Assembly (NCBI GenBank): GCA_905331475.1
Contig: CAJNYU010001258.1
Location: forward strand, 131,343-195,342
Length of the DNA stretch: 64,000 nucleotides
Direction of reading: 5' to 3'
Source: Rotaria socialis
Taxonomy: Eukaryota; Rotifera; Eurotatoria; Philodinida; Philodinidae
The notes beneath the pieces were generated by a model, which saw only the letters and a program-made list of their open reading frames with translations, did not search any database and was not told where the DNA came from. The position numbers and the translations under genes are program-made. Shown one piece after another: positions 11,201 to 20,303 of this stretch; within the stretch, counting starts at the first letter, position 1; every line of letters begins with the position of its first letter.

Positions 11201-14200
11201 GGAAAAAGCCAGACAAAATCAGGATTTACCTGAGAGCATATTCTATACAATAGAACTTGCTAAAGCTGGTTTTGTTCTATCTCGATCAACGAATAAAACA
11301 TCAATTATGAAATTTATGCAAGATCAAACCAACAATGGAATGCAATTACCAATTGATACGGTTAGTGCTTTAGAAAATGAAACTGTTAACGAGGATGCTT
11401 TACAAGTATTGTACAATATATCAAAGAACAAACAAATCATACAATATGATTTGCTGAATAAGTTAATTGAACATTTCAATCCAAACAGCGATCAATTCAT
11501 TTTAATTGGTGTCTTTGAAAATGTAGCAAAAAATAATCAAACATTATCTGGTGAACTTTTAAATAAATTAGAAACGGCATTGAATAGAAAACAAATTGAA
11601 GATAAAGTGCTTTCAATATTTGTATATTTGGCGCAAAAGGGTGAAAAGTTATGCCATAATATAATTCAGAAAATATTGAATAAAATTTTACTTGAAAAAT
11701 ACATTATGTTGAAACAAGAACTTTTGAGCGCACTTGGATCCTTGATTGAAACTCATCACACCGATATTAAGCGATACCAGCAACAAATAGAAAAAATCTT
11801 AGTAGATGGAATCAGCTCGGATAATTCTAATTTACAAAAGATATGCATTAGTGTATTACGAATATTGGTTAAATTTGTACAAGTTAGTTCGAGTCTATTC
11901 AATGAAGTAGTAACAATTGGTACTAGTTTGTATTGTGATAAAACAATAAAAGACGAAATTTATTCATTATTTACATTTATGGAACAAAATAATAGTGAAT
12001 TGACCAGCAAATATAAAGCAAAAATTCAACTGGCTAACTTAGATTATCAATCTAATAGCGAACTATTGAATAAATTAAAAGGATATGCAAATCATGAAGA
12101 TGCTTTATTAGAACAAAATTACAATCAATTGAAAAATGTAATCGATCAAGATTTTCAATTACAAGAAAAGGCTTTAGAAATTTTACATTTATTGAAATCG
12201 AAAAATAAAATGACTGATGATCTTATCGAAAGTCTTGTACTATTATATGAGAGTACTACGTCGAAAAATATCAAAAAATCTTGCTTAAAACTATTCGAAG
12301 AAGCAAAACACAGTGGAAAAAGCTTGAATTACAAAGCCGCCGAAATCATCCACGAAAACATGAAAAATGGTGAAGTTGATGAAATAAGTCGGTCATTTTC
12401 TAAAAGTAATCTCTACGCAGAATTAAATACGCAACTTCAATTAAATGACGAACAAATTAGAGGACTCTTACAATTTTCCAAAGCAAAAATTAACATTTTA
12501 GATATACACAAGGTAGAAATGCTGGTGGAAATTTTAGCAATAAACAATCCGTCTTATTACGATAATCAAGCGTTCGTTTCTCTTATTGAACAAGCTTTAT
12601 TGGCTAATCAAATCAAAGAAATTGCATTACCATGTTATTGTCGCATAATTAAAGAGAAAAAATCTAAAAAAGTTGAAGAAGTTCTTGACAAATTAGTTCA
12701 AACCTACAACGAAAACATAGATAGATATGATGCTGGTCAATACAAAAATGATGAACTATCATTATTGCCGCTGCTGCTAGAATCAATTTTTTATTCACTA
12801 AAATATTGTTCCGTATCTGAAAGCTGCATTACACTTTTAGAAAACAATCTTGATCACGGCGATTGGCTTATCAGAAGTTTCTCGTTTAAAGGATTAAGAA
12901 TGATTCTTAGTAAAAATGAACGTACGAAATCGCAACGATTTCAAAATTGGTGCGATTCCACAATAGAAAACCTATCAAATGCTGGAGTGCACATAGAAAA
13001 AGTTAAAACGTATTTGGATTTATTAGACGTAATCGTTTCGCTGGAGTTTATTAATCTAGATGTATTTAAGAAAAATGACAAAGAAAAATGGATAAGAGAA
13101 CTTATTATATCAAGTTTATTTGAACATTTCAAAGCATGCGACACTGAACAGATCGATTTCTACAGTAATTGGTTTATAATTGAACAAAAATTCATGTATT
13201 ACAAATCAGTTAAAATGTTGGGTTTAATCATGCAAAGAGCCTTGGACTTCGAATCGATTGCACAGATCATTGACGTATTTTTATGCATCGGTACAAGGTC
13301 ATATGATGACGTAATGATTATTTTAAACAATCACGAATTTCCCTATGGCACATTAAAAAACGGCTGGTGCATAGAAATGATGAAAAATCGCCTGACAAAT
13401 AACAACATCGACGAAAATTATCTAAGTGAACTTTGTCAAAATGTTTGTAAAACATTCAATAGAACATTTATTGAAAGTCTTTTCAAGTGCATATCACGGA
13501 TCGATAATTTAAGAGAATTTGAAGATGTGGTAGAATTTTGTTCCATCAAAGAGCTAACGTTGAACGATTTATGTTTTCAAAATGTTGATATTACTCATTT
13601 GAAGAGTCTACTTGAAGCCAAATATATATGCAATAGAATTAATTCAAACGATGAAAAACAAAGTTATAGAGATGTTTTATTCAAGAATCTATGCTTATTA
13701 ATTAAAAAGAAATGGACATTTGATCAACTCGATGAGCTAACAGAATCATTCAATTCGATGAATATAAATCGAAAACTTGAAAATTATATAAGTGTATTGG
13801 AACTTATCAATCAGTACAATTTATCTTCCTCACAATATAAGAAATGTAGTCAGTTAATTCGAGAATCGAACACTTTTATTCAATTTTTAAAAGGATTAAA
13901 TAAACTGGTTATTGAAAATAATTTTCAATTAAAAGGAAAAGTCAAAAGTCCAACAGAATTATTAAATGAATTGAAAGAATCCAATGAAAACAATTCAGCG
14001 TCAGTCCGGTATATAACAACAGAATTGCCCAAAGAATTAGAAGAAATAAAGCGAGAAGACTTGAAGTCATCAATTCAATATAATCAATTGCCAATAGCTG
14101 GATGGGGCGTTAAACAAATTAACCATTGGTCAGACGCAATCAAATCAAAAGGAGAACAATTTAGCAACGTGGAAGCAATTGCTGTTATAAAACGGGCCAA

Positions 14201-17200
14201 TTTCCTATTCACTGGTTATCATTTGACGGATACACAAATATTGTGCAGTTTAATAGCATTAAAAACTGAATCGAAGACTAGAAACAAACTATTACAAGTC
14301 GCTACTGGTGAAGGTAAATCGACAATTGTATGTATATTGGCAATAATAAATGCATTGAAAAACAAGCAAGTTCATGTTATTACGAGTTCACCTGTATTGG
14401 CAGAGAGGGATAGCAAACAAAAAATGAAATTATTCAAAATGTTTCACTTGACTTGCAGTGATAATAATGATAAAACAATTTATTTATATGGTCCCAAAGA
14501 TTGTTATACAGCTGATATCGTCTATGGTGAAGTGTCACAATTTCAATTCGATACATTAAGAGATCAATATAGTATGTTAGGCACACTTGGCAATCGAAAA
14601 TCTGAAATAGCTATAGTCGATGAAGTTGATAGTATGCTTATTGATGATAGTTCAAAAATTGCACGTCTTTCATCAACAGCTGCTGGAATGGATTACTTTC
14701 AAGTTATTTATGTTTACATTTGGCAAAGATTATTGACAGTTAAGGAAAGATTTATAATGTTTAATAACACAATGTATATGATGAATGGTAAAGTTGAATT
14801 TGAAAATGGAAAAATTGTATTGAAATCTTTGGATAATAACAATAATATTGTCAAAATAGCAGACTTGGAAAGTTATGTTTCAAATAATAACGATATCAGC
14901 GATATAGGAGAGGTCATAAATGGTGATCTGGATGACTATCTGAAAAAATGTTTAGATGAATATTTAGCCAGTCTAATCAACGAGAAAAAATTGGAAATTC
15001 CAAAGAATTATAAAGAATTTTATGAAACTCAAAAACCCAAATGGATACATAATGCGATTGAAGCACTAAATTACCAAGAAAATATACATTATGTCGTACA
15101 AGAAGGTCAAATAAAGCCAGTTGACTATTACAGTACCGGTATTGTACAAAGTTCAACGAATTGGAGTGATGGTTTACATCAATTTTTGCAAATTAAACAT
15201 AACTTAAAAATGACTTCGGAAACATTTACGACCAACTTTTTGTCGAATATTAGCTTCATAAATAATTATACAAATATTTATGGTCTAACTGGTACACTTG
15301 GTTCGGAAAAAGCAAAAAAAGTATTGAAAGAAGTCTATAATGCCGATTTAGTCAATGTTCCACAATTACGTCAGAAACAATATCTCGAACTAGAAACCAT
15401 CGTTAGTCAAGATGAAACTAAATGGGTGGAACAAATATGTTCAACAGTATTAATTGAAACGAAAAAAGATAGAGGTGTATTGATTATCTGTGAGAATATC
15501 GCTCATGCAAATAGACTTTGTGATCTATTGAAAATTCAACATAGATCAACTGCTGTCAAACTCTATACGATGAATAATATGAATCAGGAGAAACATGTCG
15601 AAAAAATCCTACCTGGTGAAATAATCATTGCAACAAATTTAGCTGGAAGAGGAACTGATATACGTACAGATGAGATAGAAGAGTTCGGCGGTTTGCATGT
15701 TGTCTTAACATTTATGCCAAATAATCAACGTATCGAAGATCAAGCATTTGGACGAACAGCGAGACAAGGCAAACGTGGCACTGGATTGATGATTTTAAAT
15801 TCAATGAATTTAATCGATTATAATCATGTAAATACCACCGAAGTCAAATCGCAAAGAGATGAAATCGAATCAAATATGTTAAACGAATTTCAAAACAATG
15901 ACCTGAAATTGATTCAAACCAAAGATAAACTATTTAAACAATTCTGTACATTTTTAAATGGAGAAATTCGTCATAATATTCGATATAATCAAGGACTCTT
16001 TCAAGCAAGTTTGAATGCGGTAACAGACGTATTTAAAACTGTCATGCCAACTGTTTATGAGACAAATATAATTGCAGCTGTTGAAGAACAATGGGCGATG
16101 TTTTTACGAAAATTAGATGATGACACTATACCATTAAATCATGCCAACGAAGAATGCAACAAATTGATTGCCACATTGAGAAAAGATTACGAACAAGAGA
16201 AAATTATTAAAAATTCATATTATCATACAGCGATTGCAAATGATATTATTATGAATGATTGGTCAATACGTAGTTCTTCAAAAGCTAAAAATGCTTTGAG
16301 TCATTTTGAGAACGCTGTTCAATTAGATGAAGCTGTTTCTGGTGCAGCCTATTTAGGTATAGCCTGGTGCGCACTTGTAATTCGAGATGAGAATTATAAA
16401 AATAAAGCACTTGAATCATTTGAGAAATCATTAAAAATTTTATCCAATGAAATGGCAATGTTAAATTCAATGCAAGTACTTTTAGAACAAAAACAACCGA
16501 CATTTACTGGTAGTGAACTATATAAACAGTTTGTGACGAAAGTAACTATTTTAGGTACATATTTAAATAGTGTTCAAGGTAATATTGGTGCAATCAAAAA
16601 ATCATTAAGACTTATTGACTTGATTGGAATTGAACAGCATTCTCATGGGAATGTATTAGAAAAGATCGAGTTTTATTATGAGCTTAAAAGAAACAGCAAG
16701 AATAAATTAGACATTAAAATGAACAAGAAAGCAAGTTATAATTTAATATTTAATGATTTGACGTCGAGAGAAGATAGTGTTACAATTGACCAAGCATTGG
16801 AAACTATAAATAATGCATACTGCAAAGATAACTTGCCATCATCATACCATGGCATATCTATTACATTGAAACAAGCCGAATTAGATAGAATAAAAGCAAT
16901 TTTCAATCAAAATAAAGAATATCTGGATCTGACGAAAGAATCAGCTATAGATAAACTTAAGAGCGAACGAACCATGTGGAATATACTTCGTGTAAGAAGG
17001 TCATATCAAGTTGATTTGAAAATTATACATAGTGATAGCAAAACTGAAGAATTAAAAAATCAACAAATGAATGAACTTATTACATTGATTGAAGAAAAAA
17101 CGGATGATACACTTCGATTTAACATCATTATTAAAGGTGCAAATGTGAATGGAGTGAATACACATTTCAAAAATGCAGCTAATGATTCTGAGAATCTTCA

Positions 17201-20200
17201 AATTGATTTTGATCGTTTAGATTTTGAGAGTATTAAGGAAAAACTATCTTCAATCAAAGCCGCGTCTATAAATCTCGAAATGGTGTTGACTAAATCAATA
17301 CTGTTGCCAATTATAGGTCGCAATAAATGGATAGAAACTGCAAAAATATGTGTAACTGAACAGAAATTGTATGAAAAAGTAGATCGAAATGAATTAGTGA
17401 AAAGAGCAACAGAACTTAAAAACGATGATTCATATTTTTATATCAAATTTGAATCATTGCAAACCGATCAAATCAGCAAAATTATATCTGGCTGTCAAGA
17501 AATTTCATTTAATATTTCATTTGTTGGCATAGATTTTTATAACAGTATTAATGGTCTTAATGGACAAGCAAATTTTCATTTTAACAATTTAAACAAGACA
17601 ACATCGGAAATTATAATAAAAGATCTTCGTACAGAGAATATCGAGTTCTCTCTCGAATTTCAATGTTTGGAAGATCATCAAGTTGAATATATTGTTATTC
17701 ATGCAGATCTCGTTCAAGAAAATATACAAATAAGTAAAATAAAAAATCTAATGGAATTATACACAAAAGGTTCTATGCCTACTGTTGAACTGAATGAATT
17801 TACAGCAAAAGGTATTGAATATATGATCGAAATAAATGAGAAACGATTTGTTCCTTGGAGAAGTGTAATAGCTGTGGCTATATTAGGATCTCTGCAAATT
17901 ATTGCTGGCGGTGTTCTTATTGCTACTGGATTTGGTTCTACTGTAGGAATGGGTCTTATCACTGAAGGCATAGCTGATATGTTCACTGCCTATAGAGCAT
18001 TTAGCAATAGACAATTCAATTGGGGAGATTATTGTAAACAGAAGGCTGTCAGCTTAATCATTTCTGCTGTTTCAATGGGCTATTCCAATCTTAAAGATGC
18101 TGGAAAAGGTGTCACGACTTTAGTTGAATCGGCTGGTAAAGAGGCACTTGAGCAAGCAGGAGCACAAGTTGCAACAAATACAGCAACCATAGGCGAAACA
18201 GTTGTTCAGACTGGCAAAAATCTCAAAAGTCTTGCATTCAAATATACCGGTGTTAAAGCAGGTGAAGCAGTTGTGAGAGAAGGTCTCAACAGTGGTGTAC
18301 AGTATTTATCGAAATTTTCATTTGATTTGATTAAACCACAAATATCCGAATCAGTTCAATCGAAAATTCGAGTGATGTTTTCTAAACCGGATTTGATATA
18401 TTTGTTAAGAAAAATGTATGCGTTGGATTTGCAAGCCAAGTCAAAAATATTGCAATGTAAAGTAGATCAAATTGTTGCCGATACAATAAATCCACAACAC
18501 GATTTCGCCCGTAGACAATGGGATTCAATTGGTGGACCCTTGCTCAAAGGTGTTTTGGCAGATGTCAAAAATTATGGTAGTGTCATTAGTATGACAATTA
18601 GAATTATCGGTACATTAAATGGTATATACGAGTTACAAACGTTAATTGATAACGTATACATAGAGTTGGTTAAGAAACTTTCACAAATTGATAAAAATAC
18701 AATGACACTCACGCTCGTCTTACATCGGAATCTGAAGATTGACAAAGAAATTGCAAGAAATGCAGTGAATAAACTTAAAAATTTGGAAATTATTGACGAA
18801 AATGATAATTTAAAACTTTCGTCTCATGATGATGTTAGTGATGAATGCAGGAAATTGCAACGTAAAATAGATGAATTCAATCGACAAGAAAAAGATCAAG
18901 ATGCTGTTGCCCAGTTTATGATATTATTCTGTGATAATTATATGAAAGTTGAATATGATTCGTTTAGTATAATTATGAAATCTATTGCAGATAAAATAAC
19001 TGAACAATTAATACAAATAATTGAATCGCAGTTGATACAGCCATGGTCAACGTTAGCAGTTAGCAGTGTCGCAAATAGTATTTCAAGCCGAATTCAACAT
19101 AATTATTTGGTTGATAAAAATCAAAACTCAGATAGTCACAATAAGGATCAAGAAAAATATGATGAACTTAAAAGTAAAGCAAATTTAACAGAAGAAGAAA
19201 AAATTTTTATGAAAAATTATGGCAAATATCGAACATTTACTGAACAAATAAATTATAATGCTAAAGATTATTGTATTGCATATAGTCAATGCGAAATTAT
19301 TTACCACTCACAGCAAGCAGCATCAGACAGCAAAAATGAATACGAAGCATTAGACAGTACAACACAAAAGCATATAGACGACATCAAGAATGATAAGCCA
19401 GCAGATCTTGCTGATATGATGGGGCTGGCTGCTGAGAATGGTATAACCATTAAAATAGTCGATGATCCGGCATACGAACCTACCCAGGAAGATATAGAAA
19501 AAGGTACGAAGATTATTGTCTATACGAAAGGTGAAACTAACAGTGAAGGAAAAATAGGCATAGGACATTATCAGCTTAGGGGAGAAAACGGAGACGTCAT
19601 CGATGTGCCTAGTATCAACAATAATTGTGGGTATGCAGTGATTCAAAAAATATTACAAAATCAAGGTACCGATATCTCCATTGATGATCTTCGTAATCAG
19701 AGAGCTGCGATGGTACAAAACAATCCCACACAATTCATGAAAACACGAGAAGCAGAGAAATGGATCGAGACTCGCCATCCTCAAGAAGCAAACCGTTTAT
19801 TACTCGTAGGTGCTAAAGACATTCAAGAAAATAATTTAAACACGAACCAATTTGACGGAATCGAAGAAGACGCGGGCACCTATAAAAAGCTGAACAAAAA
19901 ATACAAAGGTCGACGGCGCAAATATGAATTGAATCACATCCCTCCAAAAAATTCTTTGAAAGGTACACCTTTTGAGCACATTAACCCGGAAGACTTGCCA
20001 GTAATACCTATGACATGTGATGATCATAAAGATTATATTTCGACTGGACGTAGCGCAGAGGCAACGAAATACCGCGCCGAACTGAGAGAACACTTGAAAA
20101 ACGGGAGGATATATGATACTCTAAAAACGGAACTAAGTAATATGTTAAAGGTTCCACCTCCAGGTACTTATCAAGATAGAGTTGCGAAATTCCTTGATGC

Positions 20201-20303
20201 CGTTGTAGCTACTGGGATACCAAATTATCCGACGAAAAATCAATGTAAACCTTTGTTATCGCCCCAGCAAGCAGAAGACTTGAGGAGAGATTTGTTTGGA
20301 TAA
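8235..20303 (+). CDS. Giant SecA-motor protein with OTU-like and HNH-like C-terminal segments
   Basis: One intronless frame of 4022 residues. Residues 1 to about 1950 are helical, HEAT/armadillo-like repeats. About 1990-2600 is a SecA-type DEAD motor: Walker A TGEGKS (2024-2029), DEVD Walker B (2129-2132), the SecA-specific DGLHQ segment (2312-2316), LTGT (2351-2354), motif V TNLAGRGTDI (about 2468-2477) and motif VI QAFGRTARQG (2503-2512). About 2675-2750 looks TPR-like. About 3205-3285 is hydrophobic and Gly-rich, perhaps membrane-inserting. About 3719-3840 has GHYQL (His3778) and NNNCGYAV (Cys3798), like a Cys-peptidase or OTU fold. About 3880-4022 has NHIPP (His3901) and DDHK (His3931), typical of HNH/Endo VII-type toxin nucleases. 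SecA is a bacterial export ATPase, so transfer is likely. The neighbouring intron-bearing genes and shared repeats argue against contamination. The overall role is unknown; the toxin or effector reading is inference from the architecture. Confidence 0.85.
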   Translation: MFSGTFKALLKTVTNCKTKDESQPSKEPLRLRKVIRTALAVRKFQKLESDKCKRSIECEFDKTVAINELKCFYKQDKLFHLEESKKFAYYIRKFIITFDELRHVHKNLLNQFSKYLKGLDGNVNEQVQYFLCLSLKYLTRNSEQLMTEIQYSDVIDWIKRCKDESVMTELIYTLTYMTEKSTLDNELINELSSLVLNRFDINEDAKGLLLTRLEISKSVDRNDQVKTEHRFKSAGKSNGNQKMNKLVVTKTIQTVKSSYNNKESEETKMTFLNLSDALKNRNRMLNMKVTLEKIDAVNDTNGDDRSMLRSTWGECVNFYSLVVSQGQALKSDDKDNYLPAKLFGWHVCINTKVLPHGPLSARRRMKVYSLFINRMIVATLLRASKKQQLNSNVIDKLMMCATDLDSFVSIALDCNDDMVDLVVDAIYDFYDEFKGLSEPDIATIFIKTIMNKTIEAVTHQGWLWNSTEVKRKEFNKNELAEIIKNEINQLRLDSLKAIHNCSIRNKQVLIKDRIKKIQKCLTNYQENDAKFIKLIFQIMSIADSTNEIDYKGTFEAYIEVLVRGTRGNHDMIINFLNNQAKDAKRSQELFTDEILSKLIDLLNSDVYDTQIKEDIIEIINNYLEHETNKALGDEHLELLIQYVQDSSNSSANLINAMLTSILIIAEKQNSLSNRMVKKLIDNIEYFGENSSNYILLILSRVIRGKKYIRNQQDLETISFKLECNDVVQLNNDSKIIFTQRSEQNQHCNQISLLTANLILLSAQKHVQITNKTIANLVLALNNDDKQTKIISSKCIYVLSKYASLEHDALSQMKDFLNDQVYDVSVYILTAYSYGLVKLAELSEPINAMHMDNFSSLFLTQSLKLGGNDFANEINLNILKILKLEGSKQKFEDENVFALLDSILLLDENYSAKVLEILEIYTSKYRIPKSTIRALENALDFPERFEKAILTIYNVIRNGQLVTNKILQILVDNLYMSINARRRYNSFKLLEKARQNQDLPESIFYTIELAKAGFVLSRSTNKTSIMKFMQDQTNNGMQLPIDTVSALENETVNEDALQVLYNISKNKQIIQYDLLNKLIEHFNPNSDQFILIGVFENVAKNNQTLSGELLNKLETALNRKQIEDKVLSIFVYLAQKGEKLCHNIIQKILNKILLEKYIMLKQELLSALGSLIETHHTDIKRYQQQIEKILVDGISSDNSNLQKICISVLRILVKFVQVSSSLFNEVVTIGTSLYCDKTIKDEIYSLFTFMEQNNSELTSKYKAKIQLANLDYQSNSELLNKLKGYANHEDALLEQNYNQLKNVIDQDFQLQEKALEILHLLKSKNKMTDDLIESLVLLYESTTSKNIKKSCLKLFEEAKHSGKSLNYKAAEIIHENMKNGEVDEISRSFSKSNLYAELNTQLQLNDEQIRGLLQFSKAKINILDIHKVEMLVEILAINNPSYYDNQAFVSLIEQALLANQIKEIALPCYCRIIKEKKSKKVEEVLDKLVQTYNENIDRYDAGQYKNDELSLLPLLLESIFYSLKYCSVSESCITLLENNLDHGDWLIRSFSFKGLRMILSKNERTKSQRFQNWCDSTIENLSNAGVHIEKVKTYLDLLDVIVSLEFINLDVFKKNDKEKWIRELIISSLFEHFKACDTEQIDFYSNWFIIEQKFMYYKSVKMLGLIMQRALDFESIAQIIDVFLCIGTRSYDDVMIILNNHEFPYGTLKNGWCIEMMKNRLTNNNIDENYLSELCQNVCKTFNRTFIESLFKCISRIDNLREFEDVVEFCSIKELTLNDLCFQNVDITHLKSLLEAKYICNRINSNDEKQSYRDVLFKNLCLLIKKKWTFDQLDELTESFNSMNINRKLENYISVLELINQYNLSSSQYKKCSQLIRESNTFIQFLKGLNKLVIENNFQLKGKVKSPTELLNELKESNENNSASVRYITTELPKELEEIKREDLKSSIQYNQLPIAGWGVKQINHWSDAIKSKGEQFSNVEAIAVIKRANFLFTGYHLTDTQILCSLIALKTESKTRNKLLQVATGEGKSTIVCILAIINALKNKQVHVITSSPVLAERDSKQKMKLFKMFHLTCSDNNDKTIYLYGPKDCYTADIVYGEVSQFQFDTLRDQYSMLGTLGNRKSEIAIVDEVDSMLIDDSSKIARLSSTAAGMDYFQVIYVYIWQRLLTVKERFIMFNNTMYMMNGKVEFENGKIVLKSLDNNNNIVKIADLESYVSNNNDISDIGEVINGDLDDYLKKCLDEYLASLINEKKLEIPKNYKEFYETQKPKWIHNAIEALNYQENIHYVVQEGQIKPVDYYSTGIVQSSTNWSDGLHQFLQIKHNLKMTSETFTTNFLSNISFINNYTNIYGLTGTLGSEKAKKVLKEVYNADLVNVPQLRQKQYLELETIVSQDETKWVEQICSTVLIETKKDRGVLIICENIAHANRLCDLLKIQHRSTAVKLYTMNNMNQEKHVEKILPGEIIIATNLAGRGTDIRTDEIEEFGGLHVVLTFMPNNQRIEDQAFGRTARQGKRGTGLMILNSMNLIDYNHVNTTEVKSQRDEIESNMLNEFQNNDLKLIQTKDKLFKQFCTFLNGEIRHNIRYNQGLFQASLNAVTDVFKTVMPTVYETNIIAAVEEQWAMFLRKLDDDTIPLNHANEECNKLIATLRKDYEQEKIIKNSYYHTAIANDIIMNDWSIRSSSKAKNALSHFENAVQLDEAVSGAAYLGIAWCALVIRDENYKNKALESFEKSLKILSNEMAMLNSMQVLLEQKQPTFTGSELYKQFVTKVTILGTYLNSVQGNIGAIKKSLRLIDLIGIEQHSHGNVLEKIEFYYELKRNSKNKLDIKMNKKASYNLIFNDLTSREDSVTIDQALETINNAYCKDNLPSSYHGISITLKQAELDRIKAIFNQNKEYLDLTKESAIDKLKSERTMWNILRVRRSYQVDLKIIHSDSKTEELKNQQMNELITLIEEKTDDTLRFNIIIKGANVNGVNTHFKNAANDSENLQIDFDRLDFESIKEKLSSIKAASINLEMVLTKSILLPIIGRNKWIETAKICVTEQKLYEKVDRNELVKRATELKNDDSYFYIKFESLQTDQISKIISGCQEISFNISFVGIDFYNSINGLNGQANFHFNNLNKTTSEIIIKDLRTENIEFSLEFQCLEDHQVEYIVIHADLVQENIQISKIKNLMELYTKGSMPTVELNEFTAKGIEYMIEINEKRFVPWRSVIAVAILGSLQIIAGGVLIATGFGSTVGMGLITEGIADMFTAYRAFSNRQFNWGDYCKQKAVSLIISAVSMGYSNLKDAGKGVTTLVESAGKEALEQAGAQVATNTATIGETVVQTGKNLKSLAFKYTGVKAGEAVVREGLNSGVQYLSKFSFDLIKPQISESVQSKIRVMFSKPDLIYLLRKMYALDLQAKSKILQCKVDQIVADTINPQHDFARRQWDSIGGPLLKGVLADVKNYGSVISMTIRIIGTLNGIYELQTLIDNVYIELVKKLSQIDKNTMTLTLVLHRNLKIDKEIARNAVNKLKNLEIIDENDNLKLSSHDDVSDECRKLQRKIDEFNRQEKDQDAVAQFMILFCDNYMKVEYDSFSIIMKSIADKITEQLIQIIESQLIQPWSTLAVSSVANSISSRIQHNYLVDKNQNSDSHNKDQEKYDELKSKANLTEEEKIFMKNYGKYRTFTEQINYNAKDYCIAYSQCEIIYHSQQAASDSKNEYEALDSTTQKHIDDIKNDKPADLADMMGLAAENGITIKIVDDPAYEPTQEDIEKGTKIIVYTKGETNSEGKIGIGHYQLRGENGDVIDVPSINNNCGYAVIQKILQNQGTDISIDDLRNQRAAMVQNNPTQFMKTREAEKWIETRHPQEANRLLLVGAKDIQENNLNTNQFDGIEEDAGTYKKLNKKYKGRRRKYELNHIPPKNSLKGTPFEHINPEDLPVIPMTCDDHKDYISTGRSAEATKYRAELREHLKNGRIYDTLKTELSNMLKVPPPGTYQDRVAKFLDAVVATGIPNYPTKNQCKPLLSPQQAEDLRRDLFG

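Noticed and set aside
12941-20093. Minus-strand ORFs inside the giant SecA-like gene
   Set aside because: They overlap a clearly coding plus-strand frame and show no family motif.
8235-20303. Giant ORF as bacterial contamination
   Set aside because: Flanking DNA carries the same hairpins and the intron-bearing genes typical of the rest of the window; long reads would still be the final test.
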